From positions 18,507-82,506 of the forward strand of contig JAIOPD010000120.1 of assembly GCA_021414115.1 (NCBI GenBank): 64,000 bases of DNA, in the 5' to 3' direction. This document shows, piece by piece, positions 35,438 through 42,487 of this stretch (position 1 is the stretch's first letter; each line of letters starts with the position of its first letter). The DNA is from Planctomycetia bacterium (GTDB lineage Bacteria; Planctomycetota; Planctomycetia; Pirellulales; UBA1268). The notes below the pieces were generated by a model. The model searched no databases. It saw only the letters and a list, made by a program, of their open reading frames with translations, and was not told the DNA's origin. A program made the translations under genes and the position numbers.

Positions 35438-35521
35438 GGCGTACTGCAGCCACAGATGATCGCGTTTGTCCATTTACTGCTTGGCGTGATCTGCTCTTTT
35501 CATACGGAGGCTTGAGCGGGA

Positions 35522-36100
35522 ATGGCTGATCTAGAGTTGCACTTTGATGGACCGTACACATTCACGGCCGGAGACAGGTCGCTCTTTCATTCGTCGTGCG
35601 CTACTGCAGCGGGCGTCTATCTCTGGACGTTTCGGCAGCAGAATGACGGAGGCCACCTGATCCATTACGTTGGCGAAACTATCTCGTTCGCCAAGCGTCA
35701 GCGGGAACATCTGATCCACGTTCTGAGCCTCAACTATGGCATGTTCGACCCAGAAAAGGCGCAGCATGGCATCGCGGAGATTCTCTGGCCCGGTTTGTGG
35801 CGAAAGAAATCAGCAGATGGCCCAGCGGAATGCCTAGAGGCCTACGGCGCTTTGAACGAAGTTGTGAAGCGGTATGTTCAGGCTTTGAATGTGTTCTTCG
35901 CGCCAACAACCGTCGAGCCGCTCTTGAGAAAGCATGTCGAGGGATGTGTCGGGTGGAATCTCCGCATGCGGCATCCGGAACACAAGGTGCTCTATCCGGA
36001 CGACAACCACATAGGGACGAGCAAGGACAAGACGAACGGCTTTCTCCGCATCACGAGCGCAGAGCCGATCCGCGGCCTTGATGTGGAGATTGCCTACTGA
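35522..36100 (+). CDS. GIY-YIG nuclease-like protein
   Basis: 192 residues. The GIY-YIG core appears as GVYLWTFRQQNDGG, then IHYVGETISFAKRQREHL, with the catalytic Arg in RQREH. The C-terminal 100 residues lack a named domain. It follows the PD-(D/E)XK gene on the same strand (84-base gap). Its 3' end overlaps the minus-strand 97-residue gene by 50 bases. The family call rests on the short core only. Confidence 0.6.
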   Translation: MADLELHFDGPYTFTAGDRSLFHSSCATAAGVYLWTFRQQNDGGHLIHYVGETISFAKRQREHLIHVLSLNYGMFDPEKAQHGIAEILWPGLWRKKSADGPAECLEAYGALNEVVKRYVQALNVFFAPTTVEPLLRKHVEGCVGWNLRMRHPEHKVLYPDDNHIGTSKDKTNGFLRITSAEPIRGLDVEIAY

Positions 36101-36344
36101 TAGTGCCTGTGCTGGCCAGCCACCCCCTCTCCGCCCCCAACGCCTCCGTCCGGCTCCTGAATGGCCCCAGCACCGGCCCGCCTGACGGCCCCATGTCAGC
36201 GAACCAGTAGCCCTCAGCATCTGGCTCGACATGGCTTGCTCGGGTGATCTGCAACTTCCCAATCTCCCGCAGGTCCAACTCTTCTCCATAGATGCACCGG
36301 ACATCACCGCCTGCATCCACGACCAACTCCATCTCGCTGGTCAT
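36051..36344 (-). CDS. Small protein of the Ycf46 operon
   Basis: 97 residues. MTSEMELVVDAGGDVRCIYGEELDLREIG and ITRASHVEPDAEGYWFADM, GPVLGPFRSRTEALGAE form a compact beta-rich sequence that I have seen in similar mobile clusters, without a named function. Start overlaps the DUF3150-like stop by ATGA. The tail past about residue 80 runs into the GIY-YIG gene and may be a changed end. Confidence 0.7.
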   Translation of the reverse strand: MTSEMELVVDAGGDVRCIYGEELDLREIGKLQITRASHVEPDAEGYWFADMGPSGGPVLGPFRSRTEALGAERGWLASTGTISRQSPHQGRGSALRS

Positions 36345-37360
36345 GCGGCACCTCCAACATTCCCACGACGGAGAATGTTCCTGCGGGGCCGATCCACGAG
36401 CATTTCTCCGACGCTCGCCTGAATCTGCTCGAAGTCCCGGGCGACCATCTGCCGAAGCCTGTTGGAGTCCCTGAGCGTCTGCGGCTCGACGCCATTGATC
36501 GTCTGCTGGGCCTGTTCGACGAGGGCATCCAGTTCCGGGCTAGACCGGATGTTCAACCGCCGGAACCGCTCGAAGAACTCCCGGAGGTTCTCGACGGCTG
36601 AGTCACGAAATACTTTGGGCTGACCGTCGTGAAGGCCCGTGAGCCTTTCAGCCAGATGAGCCGTGAGTCGCTGGAGTTCCGTGGCGAAGGCTTGTTCAGC
36701 GAGTTCGACGGCATTCTCGAAGCGTTCACGCACCCGGGCTTGTTCCTGCTGGAAAACGTCGGGACTCAGGGCCACGAGATAATTCGGCGGCTCGATCGGC
36801 ACGACGCTCCACTCCATGTCGAACAGGCCGTCGAGCGTGGAGGGATAGTCGGCTTGGTTGAAGAGCGTGCCAAGGCGCCGCTGGGCTTCTGACTTGATCT
36901 GGTCGTATTGGCCGCTGAGTTCCCGGGCAGCCTCTTGGAGCCTCTCGCGGTACGTCTGCATGGTGGTCGCGAACAGGCCGAGGGAGTTCTGTGGAAGGAG
37001 CCGAATGCCTGCCTCGGGGAATGGCAGCGTGACCGTGCGCCAGTAGGAAGAAGCCTCTGAGCGAACGGCAGCCACGGCACGATAGGCGGGGTTCTTGGTG
37101 TCGAGGATGAGTTTGCTGGCCGAGAGCAGTTCCCGGTCGGCATGGAACGCTCGGGCTGCTGTTGTTCGCTGTTCGGGGGCCAAGGTCTTACGAACCCCGA
37201 GCCACGTGAAGGCAAGTTTCACGGCGGCCATCGTTGTGCGGAGTCTGTTGGCGGCGTTTCTCTCCTGCTGCGTGACCGGCTGCTGGGATTCACGCTGTCG
37301 GCCGCGATGGGAAACCTGCTGGCCGGTGTCGTGGGAAGTGGTGGTGGTTGCTGTGGACAT
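36341..37360 (-). CDS. DUF3150-like protein
   Basis: 339 residues. The segments WLGVRKTLAPEQRTTAARAF, YWRTVTLPFPEAGIRLLPQN, RRLGTLFNQADYPSTLDGLF, and KVFRDSAVENLREFFERFRRLNI match the DUF3150 pattern I know from phage and plasmid operons that also encode AAA+ ATPases. Mostly helical, with possible coiled coils at 130-165 and 220-260. No catalytic motif. Likely a structural or adaptor partner of the AAA+ protein encoded upstream, from which it is now separated by the HNH gene. Confidence 0.7.
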   Translation of the reverse strand: MSTATTTTSHDTGQQVSHRGRQRESQQPVTQQERNAANRLRTTMAAVKLAFTWLGVRKTLAPEQRTTAARAFHADRELLSASKLILDTKNPAYRAVAAVRSEASSYWRTVTLPFPEAGIRLLPQNSLGLFATTMQTYRERLQEAARELSGQYDQIKSEAQRRLGTLFNQADYPSTLDGLFDMEWSVVPIEPPNYLVALSPDVFQQEQARVRERFENAVELAEQAFATELQRLTAHLAERLTGLHDGQPKVFRDSAVENLREFFERFRRLNIRSSPELDALVEQAQQTINGVEPQTLRDSNRLRQMVARDFEQIQASVGEMLVDRPRRNILRRGNVGGAA

Positions 37361-37443
37361 GGGGTTCCTGTGGGTGAAAACATTTCGGTGCTATAGGTTC
37401 TAGAGTTGCGGGGCGATCTGCATGCGAACAGGAAGGTTGTGAG

Positions 37444-38121
37444 ATGGGTGTTGAAGACGACTTCACAAATGCACTGATAGATGCTTACCGACGAAGTGGT
37501 GAAGAGACGGGCTACTGGGCGAGACGTTTTCTCGCCGCAGTCAGACGACACGGTGGGCTGTCCACCGCGAAGCGCATGCTCAAGCCCCGTACGGCGGGGC
37601 AGCGGGCGGGGCTGGACACTCTCTTGGAAGCAGGCCGCCCCGACCTGACAATCGAAGCGATCATCCTTCGGCCTGAATATCGTGGTCTTTTCACGGAAGC
37701 CGAGTTAGCCACGGCAGAGCAACGACTCGGTGATTATGCCCGGCAGTCGGATAGGATCCGGAGTGAACGGGAGCGGCTCTATCCCGATGAATTGGAACCC
37801 GGTCTTCAGTACACCGAGGGCGCACGAAAGTCGGTGCGGGTTAACGCCGCCGAGCGAAATCCGCGTGCGCGGCGGGCATGTATAGCCAACCATGGCCATG
37901 CATGCAGCGTGTGCGGGCTAGACTTTGGCCAAAGATACGGCGAGGTGGGTGTCGGGTTCATTCACGTGCATCATGTGAAGCCGCTATCACTGACTGACAG
38001 GGAATACACCGTTGACCCTGTGAATGATCTCCGACCTGTATGCCCAAATTGCCATGCGATGCTTCACCGTACTGAGCCGGTCCTGACGATTGAGCAACTA
38101 CGCGAGCGGCTGAGAGACTGA
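37444..38121 (+). CDS. HNH endonuclease
   Basis: 225 residues. C-terminal HNH domain: zinc Cys pair CSVCGLDF, the catalytic block FIHVHHVKPLSLTDREYTV, DPVNDLRPVCPNCHAMLHR with the second Cys pair. This resembles McrA-like and restriction-associated HNH enzymes. The N-terminal 110 residues may form a target-recognition domain. Plus strand, between the DUF3150-like and AAA+ genes of a minus-strand operon, so probably inserted cargo. Confidence 0.88.
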   Translation: MGVEDDFTNALIDAYRRSGEETGYWARRFLAAVRRHGGLSTAKRMLKPRTAGQRAGLDTLLEAGRPDLTIEAIILRPEYRGLFTEAELATAEQRLGDYARQSDRIRSERERLYPDELEPGLQYTEGARKSVRVNAAERNPRARRACIANHGHACSVCGLDFGQRYGEVGVGFIHVHHVKPLSLTDREYTVDPVNDLRPVCPNCHAMLHRTEPVLTIEQLRERLRD

Positions 38122-38144
38122 CACCACAACAACACACGCACGAT

Positions 38145-39695
38145 TCAATTCACCCCCGGCTCTCGAACCACTCTCCGCACCCGCCCGCCACTGCTTCCCT
38201 CCGTCCGCGAATACACCCCCCCCCGATCCGCCGACAGGCACCGACCGGAAGCCCACTGGCGTAGCCCCTCGATCTTGTCGCCCGCAGTGACAGCCACGGG
38301 TACGACGTTCTGAGCGGCCTGAACGAGCGGCACGTCCAGAAGACTTGCCAGCCTGCAGCACGACTTGATCTCGGCCCCGGTCCAGTTGGCGTCGTCCGGC
38401 CGGGCCTGCTTCGCGTCCAGCCCGTAGTGCCGCGCGTAGATGCCCCAGATCGCGTCCTTCTGGTCTCGGCCGGGTAAGTCCACGAAGAACACGCCGTCGA
38501 ACCTCTCGGCCCTCGCGAATTCCGGTGGGAGTTTGCTGGCGTCGTTGCAGGTACCCACGAAGAAGACGTCGCTCTCGTGGTCGTTCAGCCATGTGAGCAG
38601 ACTCCCGAACACCCGAGCAGTGACGCCGGAGTCTGTCTGGCCGGATGACGTAGCCCCGGCCAATGCCTTCTCGATCTCGTCGGCGAACAGCACGCACGGG
38701 GCCATCGCGTCAGCCAGTTTCAGTGCCGCCCGGACGTTGCTCTCCGACTGGCCAACGAGACTTCCCAGCAGCGCGCCGACATCGAGGACGACCGTGGGCC
38801 TGCCAGTCTCGTTGCCGAGGGCCTTCGCGAACTGGGACTTGCCGCAGCCGGGAGGAGAGAGCAGAAGGACGCCGCGAGGCCGATTGTTGATTGTGCCCTC
38901 ACTCTGCCGCCTCATCGCCCGCAGGCAGAACGCCTTGAGGTTGTCGAGGCCGCCGAGCTGGTCGAAGGACTCAGGGCCGCGGTGGATCGAAACGAGGCCG
39001 CTTTTCTTTAGCTGCTGACCCTTCAGCTCCCAGAGCGTTTCGGCCTTGAGCGTGCCGTGCCTGACCAGCGACAGCGAGTAGGCATTCTCGGCCTCGCTGC
39101 GCGTCAGGCCTTTCGCGGCATCGATCACCCGGGGGAGTTCGTCGGGACTGGGAAGTTCACCGTCCTGTGTGGCAACTCCGCGGGCGATCTCTTCCAGCTG
39201 AGCATGGTCCGGTAATTCATGGTCGACGCACACGAAGAGTTTGGCGAGTTCCGCGGGTATCTGAGTCACGGGAGCCAGCACGACGATAAAGGCCCGGTTG
39301 TGCTTGCCCGCGATAGCCTGCCTCGCGATGGCTTGGATGAGTTCGACGCTGCCCATGAAGCGGTGCAGGTTTTCAAATAACATAATCGTCGTGCTGGACC
39401 CGTTAGCGAGCTGCGGCATGGCCCGGATGACAGCCAGTGGGTCTTGGGTTTCGGTGACGCCCGGGATCGCGATCTGTTCGATGGGGAACTGGACCCCGGA
39501 GTCGCAGTTCCAGACTCCCACCCGCCAGTTCTCAGCGCGGCACAGGTCGGTGATTTCCCGGGTGGCTTCGTGGGGTTCGTGAGTTTGGACCCAGATGCCG
39601 GTGAAGCAGGCTGAGATGAGTTCGTGGAGGCGGGAGGTGAGCGTGGGTTTGGAAGGAGGGGTGGGTGGTTGTCGAGTTGTGGTGGTCTTCGGCAT
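38145..39695 (-). CDS. AAA+ ATPase of the Ycf46 type
   Basis: 516 residues. The N-terminal 200 residues are an inactive ATPase-like domain (FTGIWVQTHEPHEATREI, IMLFENLHRFM) typical of Ycf46. The active AAA+ module follows: FDQLGGLDNLKAF, Walker A SPPGCGKSQFAKAL (about 297-310), Walker B CVLFADEIEKAL (about 349), sensor VFFVGTCND, and arginine-finger region FARAERFDGVFFVDLPGRD. The tail WASGRCLSADRGGVY is characteristic of mobile-element members. It should form a hexameric ring that remodels a protein or nucleic-acid complex; the substrate is unknown. It is the likely core of the minus-strand cluster 32.9-42.3 kb. Confidence 0.9.
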   Translation of the reverse strand: MPKTTTTRQPPTPPSKPTLTSRLHELISACFTGIWVQTHEPHEATREITDLCRAENWRVGVWNCDSGVQFPIEQIAIPGVTETQDPLAVIRAMPQLANGSSTTIMLFENLHRFMGSVELIQAIARQAIAGKHNRAFIVVLAPVTQIPAELAKLFVCVDHELPDHAQLEEIARGVATQDGELPSPDELPRVIDAAKGLTRSEAENAYSLSLVRHGTLKAETLWELKGQQLKKSGLVSIHRGPESFDQLGGLDNLKAFCLRAMRRQSEGTINNRPRGVLLLSPPGCGKSQFAKALGNETGRPTVVLDVGALLGSLVGQSESNVRAALKLADAMAPCVLFADEIEKALAGATSSGQTDSGVTARVFGSLLTWLNDHESDVFFVGTCNDASKLPPEFARAERFDGVFFVDLPGRDQKDAIWGIYARHYGLDAKQARPDDANWTGAEIKSCCRLASLLDVPLVQAAQNVVPVAVTAGDKIEGLRQWASGRCLSADRGGVYSRTEGSSGGRVRRVVREPGVN

Positions 39696-39773
39696 GGGAA
39701 CCTACTGCAAGGGAAAGATGTGGTGCTGGTAGCCTGATGAAGACCTGCTGGCACTACGCAAGAGGACATCAGC

Positions 39774-40133
39774 ATGAAGCGAGACATGGACTTGGTGCGG
39801 GCCATATTGCTCGCCGTGGAATCGCATCAAGACGGTTATGCGCCGTCCGATCTAAAGGTCGACGGATACACGGAAGACCAAGTTGCCTATCACTGCTATC
39901 TCCTAGGCCAAAGCGGCTTGGTCGAGGCGATCGACACAGCTCATATGGGCTCTGCATCGCCTACCGCCTCAATCCGCACACTGACTTGGGCCGGCTACGA
40001 TTTTCTTGAGGCTTCGCGTGAGCCGTCGATTTGGCAGCAGGCAAAGGAGGTTGTCGATCGTGTCGGAGGTGCCTCGCTGACGATTTGGACCGCAGTCCTC
40101 ACGGACCTCGTGCGAAGGAACCTAGGGCTGTAA
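39774..40133 (+). CDS. DUF2513 protein
   Basis: 119 residues. MKRDMDLVRAILLAVESH and the later VAYHCYLLGQSGLVEAID, LTWAGYDFLEASREPSIW are diagnostic of DUF2513, a small winged-helix-like family common on phages and plasmids. It may bind DNA. The gene is on the opposite strand to the operon on both sides. Confidence 0.88.
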   Translation: MKRDMDLVRAILLAVESHQDGYAPSDLKVDGYTEDQVAYHCYLLGQSGLVEAIDTAHMGSASPTASIRTLTWAGYDFLEASREPSIWQQAKEVVDRVGGASLTIWTAVLTDLVRRNLGL

Positions 40134-40135
40134 CG

Positions 40136-40471
40136 TCACGACTCAGTTTGCCCCCGCCCCAGCATCCAGCTCTCGGGCTGAATCCTGCCGAGCCAGTCTT
40201 GGAGCGTTGGGATCCTGCCCAAGTCTTCGAGGACGTGCTGCTCGCCGATGAATCTCACCGGGAGAATCCTGCCGGTCGAGAGCACTGTTGTGTTCCCGAA
40301 GAACTCCTCCAGCAGGAAGATGCCCTCGGAATGGTGCCTCAAGGCCCGGTGCCGGAAGTCCGCCATGTGGCTCTTGGATGCGTCCAGAAAGTCATGAAAC
40401 CTCAGGTACTCCTCCGGGATGCCGCCGAACTTCTTGGCCGATGAGACAGCGTGGTGATAGGAGTGTGCCAT
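40136..40471 (-). CDS. DUF6915-like protein
   Basis: 111 residues. AHSYHHAVSSAKKFGGIPEEY, HRALRHHSEGIFLLEEFFG and PVRFIGEQHVLEDLGRIPTLQDWL are the conserved blocks of this phage/plasmid family, where many His residues (H3, H6, H7, H41, H46, H47) could bind a metal. Function unknown. Its start overlaps the preceding stop (TAATG), so it is coupled to the 143-residue gene. Confidence 0.8.
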   Translation of the reverse strand: MAHSYHHAVSSAKKFGGIPEEYLRFHDFLDASKSHMADFRHRALRHHSEGIFLLEEFFGNTTVLSTGRILPVRFIGEQHVLEDLGRIPTLQDWLGRIQPESWMLGRGQTES

Positions 40472-40902
40472 TACAGGTCGAACTCCCGGGTGCTGTCGCG
40501 GGTCTCAGTGTAGTTCTCCTGATGCTGGATCGTGACCTTGGCCGTCTGGGTGTCGATCGTGAGCGTGCCTTGGCCGCCGTCGTTGATCTCGAAGCCAGAG
40601 GGCAGGAACTCGTAGATGCACGCCTCCAGTTGCTCGACAAGCGGCTGTGGAATCGTCGTTCTGTCTACGCGTTGTCCAACTGAGTCTCGGTACTGCAGGC
40701 CGTCGATGGCTCCTGAATCGCCGTAGCCCGAGTAGGCGGCTTCTACGGTGGCAACCCGGTGGGTTCGCAGGGCCGGGAGGACTTCTGCTCGGAGATTGGC
40801 TTTTGCCCGCTCCAGCCGCGCCTGCTCGCATTGTTGGTAGTGGGCGAGGAGTTGCCGGACGTTCTCGCTGACGTGCTCTTCTGGGGGCTCGGAATCGGCC
40901 AT
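40471..40902 (-). CDS. Hypothetical protein of the Ycf46 operon
   Basis: 143 residues from the ATG at 40902. N-terminal helix (ENVRQLLAHYQQCEQARLER), then a beta-rich section with FEINDGGQGTLTIDTQTAKVT, which mirrors the ITVSPEG... pattern of the DUF2997 partner. The initiation codon touches the repeated motif GATATC (40902), so translation or transcription could be controlled there. Confidence 0.6.
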   Translation of the reverse strand: MADSEPPEEHVSENVRQLLAHYQQCEQARLERAKANLRAEVLPALRTHRVATVEAAYSGYGDSGAIDGLQYRDSVGQRVDRTTIPQPLVEQLEACIYEFLPSGFEINDGGQGTLTIDTQTAKVTIQHQENYTETRDSTREFDL

Positions 40903-40916
40903 TGATATCAAAATCC
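40902..40916 (-). promoter_or_regulatory. Partial motif TTTTGATATCAA, copy 5
   Basis: GGATTTTGATATCAATG on the minus strand, sharing the GATATC core and the T/A flanks of the other copies, immediately before the start of the 143-residue gene. Confidence 0.4.
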
Positions 40917-41003
40917 TGTCGGGGGTTGGGTTGTTGGAGACGGCCGGCGTCCACAGCGGCGCAGATTTCATCGCCACCGCAAGACAGCGGAGCGGGGGGA
41001 TAT

Positions 41004-41207
41004 TCAGTTCCCCTCGTGGAGCCACTCACTGGACTGGGCCTCCGCGTAGAACTGCTGCAGCAGGGTTTCGCGGCTAGATATCCCTAGGGCTCGCTCGAGG
41101 TCCCGGGTGGCGTCCCTGCAGGAACCGCCAGTGAAGCCCAATGTCTTGATGCTGGTTGCGCCTTCCGGGCTGACCGTGATCTCGATTCGCTTCTCGTTGG
41201 TGCTCAT
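41004..41207 (-). CDS. DUF2997 protein
   Basis: 67 residues from the ATG at 41207. EKRIEITVSPEGATSIKTLGFTGGSC followed by CRDATRDLERALG is the DUF2997 signature: a small beta hairpin and a helix. In cyanobacteria and many mobile elements it is encoded next to a DUF1257 (Ycf35) gene, as here, where its start overlaps the DUF1257 stop by one base (TGATG). Confidence 0.9.
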   Translation of the reverse strand: MSTNEKRIEITVSPEGATSIKTLGFTGGSCRDATRDLERALGISSRETLLQQFYAEAQSSEWLHEGN

Positions 41208-41575
41208 CAGGCAGCACCTCCCACACGCACCGTCACGCGGATCGAGCCGTCTTGGATCGCAGTCTCGGTAACCATGTGGCCCTTCTTCCGGGCCTCGATC
41301 TTGGCCTTCTCGACGGCGTACGCCTGCAGGAACGAGTTCAGCCGGGACCAGTCGCCCCAGTGGCCGTTGTAGTTGTCGTAACTCAGTTGGCCGGTCTGGA
41401 GGTTGGCTACGACGGGGTACTGCCAGCCCGGAAGCTGGACGCAAAAGCCCGTCGCCGCCGCGTTAAACAGCCGGACGGTCTTGTGTTCAGGCGCAGCGAG
41501 TTGCAGACGAGTGCAGGCGGCCCGGACGGCAGCCTCGTCGCGTATTTCAGTTTTTATCTCGACTATATGGCTCAA
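41207..41575 (-). CDS. DUF1257 (Ycf35-like) protein
   Basis: 122 residues from a TTG at 41575, chosen because the family begins MSH-x-x-x-I-K-T and only this codon gives (L/M)SHIVEIKTEIRD. Conserved segments ARLFNAA-like RLFNAAATGFCVQLPGW, YPVVANLQTGQLSYDNYNG and the basic C-terminal MVTETAIQDGSIRVTV fit. Paired with DUF2997; both names come from plastid/cyanobacterial genes also linked with Ycf46. Function unknown, presumably a partner of the AAA+ ring. A TTG start implies low translation. Confidence 0.85.
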   Translation of the reverse strand: MSHIVEIKTEIRDEAAVRAACTRLQLAAPEHKTVRLFNAAATGFCVQLPGWQYPVVANLQTGQLSYDNYNGHWGDWSRLNSFLQAYAVEKAKIEARKKGHMVTETAIQDGSIRVTVRVGGAA

Positions 41576-41616
41576 TGCTGGTTCTCTTCTGGGGTAGTGG
41601 ATGGCTCGAGGTGAAT

Positions 41617-41781
41617 TCACATGAGTCCTGTAATCGCACCGAGGCCGACGACGGTTGCCCAGAGCGGCCATGTGAGATAGGCGACCCAGCGAGCCAGAAG
41701 CCAGCCGCCGAAGAACGTGAACTTGGCCAGCCAGAACAAGGCCGACAGAAGGGAAAGCGGAATTGCGATCAGGGTGCTCAC
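41617..41781 (-). CDS. 54-residue membrane microprotein
   Basis: GTG start at 41781 with AAGGAGG 7 bases upstream. Two hydrophobic stretches: IAIPLSLLSALFWLAKFTFF and ARWVAYLTWPLWATVVGLGA. Too short for routine gene finders. Lies 41 bases upstream of the DUF1257 gene, same strand. It may anchor the Ycf46/DUF1257 complex to the membrane (inference). Confidence 0.7.
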   Translation of the reverse strand: MSTLIAIPLSLLSALFWLAKFTFFGGWLLARWVAYLTWPLWATVVGLGAITGLM

Positions 41782-41829
41782 GAGAGCCTCCTTGGAGGAA
41801 TGTGGGGAAGTTGGAATCGGGACACCGGC

Positions 41830-41934
41830 CTATCGGCGCGTTCGACGGGCACGAACGTAATGTGCGAGATACAGCGCGCCGGCAATCTCGGTGGCCAGCA
41901 GTGCGCATACGAAGAGCCCAGTTGTCAGGACCAT
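41830..41934 (-). CDS. 34-residue membrane microprotein
   Basis: ATG at 41934 with AAGGAG upstream. One membrane helix (TTGLFVCALLATEIAGALYL) and a basic tail (RARRTRR) predicting the C-terminus inside. Same operon direction, 48 bases upstream of the 54-residue protein. Confidence 0.6.
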   Translation of the reverse strand: MVLTTGLFVCALLATEIAGALYLAHYVRARRTRR

Positions 41935-41964
41935 GGGGGACTCCTTGCGGGTGAAGTAAGCGGG

Positions 41965-42318
41965 TCAGGGCTTGGTGCCGGCAATCAGAGGAAGTTGCGG
42001 GAAGGCATACGGTGCGCAGGTCCCCGGCACTGTGATGCGCACCAGACCGTCCTGAGCCTTGGCCGTCTTGATCTGGCCTTGTATGCCGGGAATCGGGACC
42101 TTCGTGCAGGTCGGCTCCCACTGGCCGGATGTGCTGAACCACGCGACCGGCTTCTCATGCAACTCGATCTTGGCGGTCGTGGGCCTGATGCAGCCGGAGT
42201 TAATGATCTGCCGGAGTTTCAGGCCCGTGGTGAAGTGGTAGACGTGCTCGGGAGGGTCGGGACTGGGCGGGGGCTGATCGGTCGAGGAAATCGGTATGAG
42301 CGTGACGTGGATTTGCAT
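41965..42318 (-). CDS. Putative ADP-ribosyltransferase-like small protein
   Basis: 117 residues from the ATG at 42318. The section VYHFTTGLKLRQIINSGCIRP followed by KPVAWFSTSGQWEPT has the order (Y-H-F-T, I-I-x-x-G, then W-F-S-x-x-x-x-W-E) seen in some ART-fold proteins of the DarT/RES-like type. A proline-rich leader (SSTDQPPPSPDPPE) precedes it. It heads the minus-strand Ycf46 operon. Activity is unproven and the similarity is short. Confidence 0.45.
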   Translation of the reverse strand: MQIHVTLIPISSTDQPPPSPDPPEHVYHFTTGLKLRQIINSGCIRPTTAKIELHEKPVAWFSTSGQWEPTCTKVPIPGIQGQIKTAKAQDGLVRITVPGTCAPYAFPQLPLIAGTKP

Positions 42319-42487
42319 ACGAGGCTCCGGATGGGCGCAGACGAGGAGCGCAGGCAAGGGACAGGAAGCAGCCGCCGAAAGTAGTCAGCGGCTACGGGAT
42401 CGCGAGCGATGCCTGCTGATGGCGATTTTTGCGCTCACTGAATATGCCGTGGAAATGGGACGAATTTAGCTGGCGTCCGCTCTGCAA

